From CBDBIG01 sp965205845 [NCBI: bacterium] (GTDB lineage: Bacteria; SAR324): a stretch of 64,000 bases of DNA. The notes under the pieces were generated by a model. The model ran no database searches and was not told the origin of the DNA. It saw only the letters and a program-made list of their open reading frames with translations. The DNA is taken from the NCBI GenBank assembly GCA_965205845.1, contig CBDBIG010000003.1, positions 310,001 through 374,000 on the forward strand. Direction: 5' to 3'. The position numbers and the translations under genes were made by a program. This document shows positions 63,988 to 64,000 of the stretch, piece after piece (position 1 is the stretch's first letter; every line of letters starts with the position of its first letter).

Positions 63988-64000
63988 AAGGGGCCACGGT

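Overview
The window reads as a chromosome segment of a flagellated Gram-negative bacterium of roughly 50-55% G+C. It carries flagellar hook-filament junction genes, several exported beta-barrel-like proteins with signal peptides, PBP2, lipoyl synthase, an AddAB-type (alphaproteobacterial style) recombination nuclease, and an EpmA/EF-P pair. I lean towards a deep-branching proteobacterium (Magnetococcia-like or similar), but sequence reading alone cannot fix the taxon. Almost everything is housekeeping. There is no prophage, no CRISPR array and no intact insertion sequence.

Layout. 1-3741 (minus strand): the start of an exported protein, maf and mrdA. 4140-10304 (plus): trpB, a histone-deacetylase-like amidohydrolase, a CcmB-like membrane protein, trpD and trpC. 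10433-16789 (minus): two paralogous outer-membrane proteins, a TPR-like exported protein, scpB, an FxsA-family gene and lipA. 17169-24194 (plus): tRNA-Cys, tRNA-Leu, a glutathione S-transferase, an MBL hydrolase, leuB, a Nudix hydrolase, a porin and hemL. 24194-26520: the Fo part of ATP synthase (two AtpI-like genes, atpB, atpE) without the b subunits. 26521-28251: a 1.7 kb gene-poor, repeat-rich stretch. 28252-33626: ffh, rpsP, rimM, trmD, sir2 and a gamma-carbonic-anhydrase-like gene. 34143-36541: nfeD, an SPFH gene and a CMD-family gene. 36619-37715: the remains of a methyltransferase and an adjoining restriction-endonuclease-like gene. 37825-42632: a LACTB2-like hydrolase, folP and a large FtsX-type permease. 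42813-51707 (minus): addA, addB and a long ThyX. 52001-54612 (plus): a small membrane protein, a DUF3047 protein and mgtE. 54895-63987 (minus): gatC, ssb, ruvA-ruvC-yebC, epmA-efp and flgL-flgK.

The most striking property is not a gene. Many gene ends and intergenic spaces carry local direct tandem duplications with unit lengths of about 9-352 bp. Each unit is made from the DNA at that spot, not from a shared element. Several copy the 3' end of the neighbouring gene, stop codon included (atpI, the SPFH gene, the histone-deacetylase homologue, thyX, epmA). Others copy a 5' end (rimM), an upstream region (ffh), a junction of two genes (folP and the FtsX-type permease) or an in-frame coding stretch (scpB, addB, rpsP). 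Copy numbers run from 2 to 10, and the copies range from identical to strongly decayed, so the process looks recurrent.

A second theme is operon fragmentation. atpE lacks a following atpF, trmD lacks rplS, ruvCA lacks ruvB, gatC lacks gatA and gatB, and trpB is separated from trpA and trpDC. Some of these breaks fall where the repeat arrays lie.
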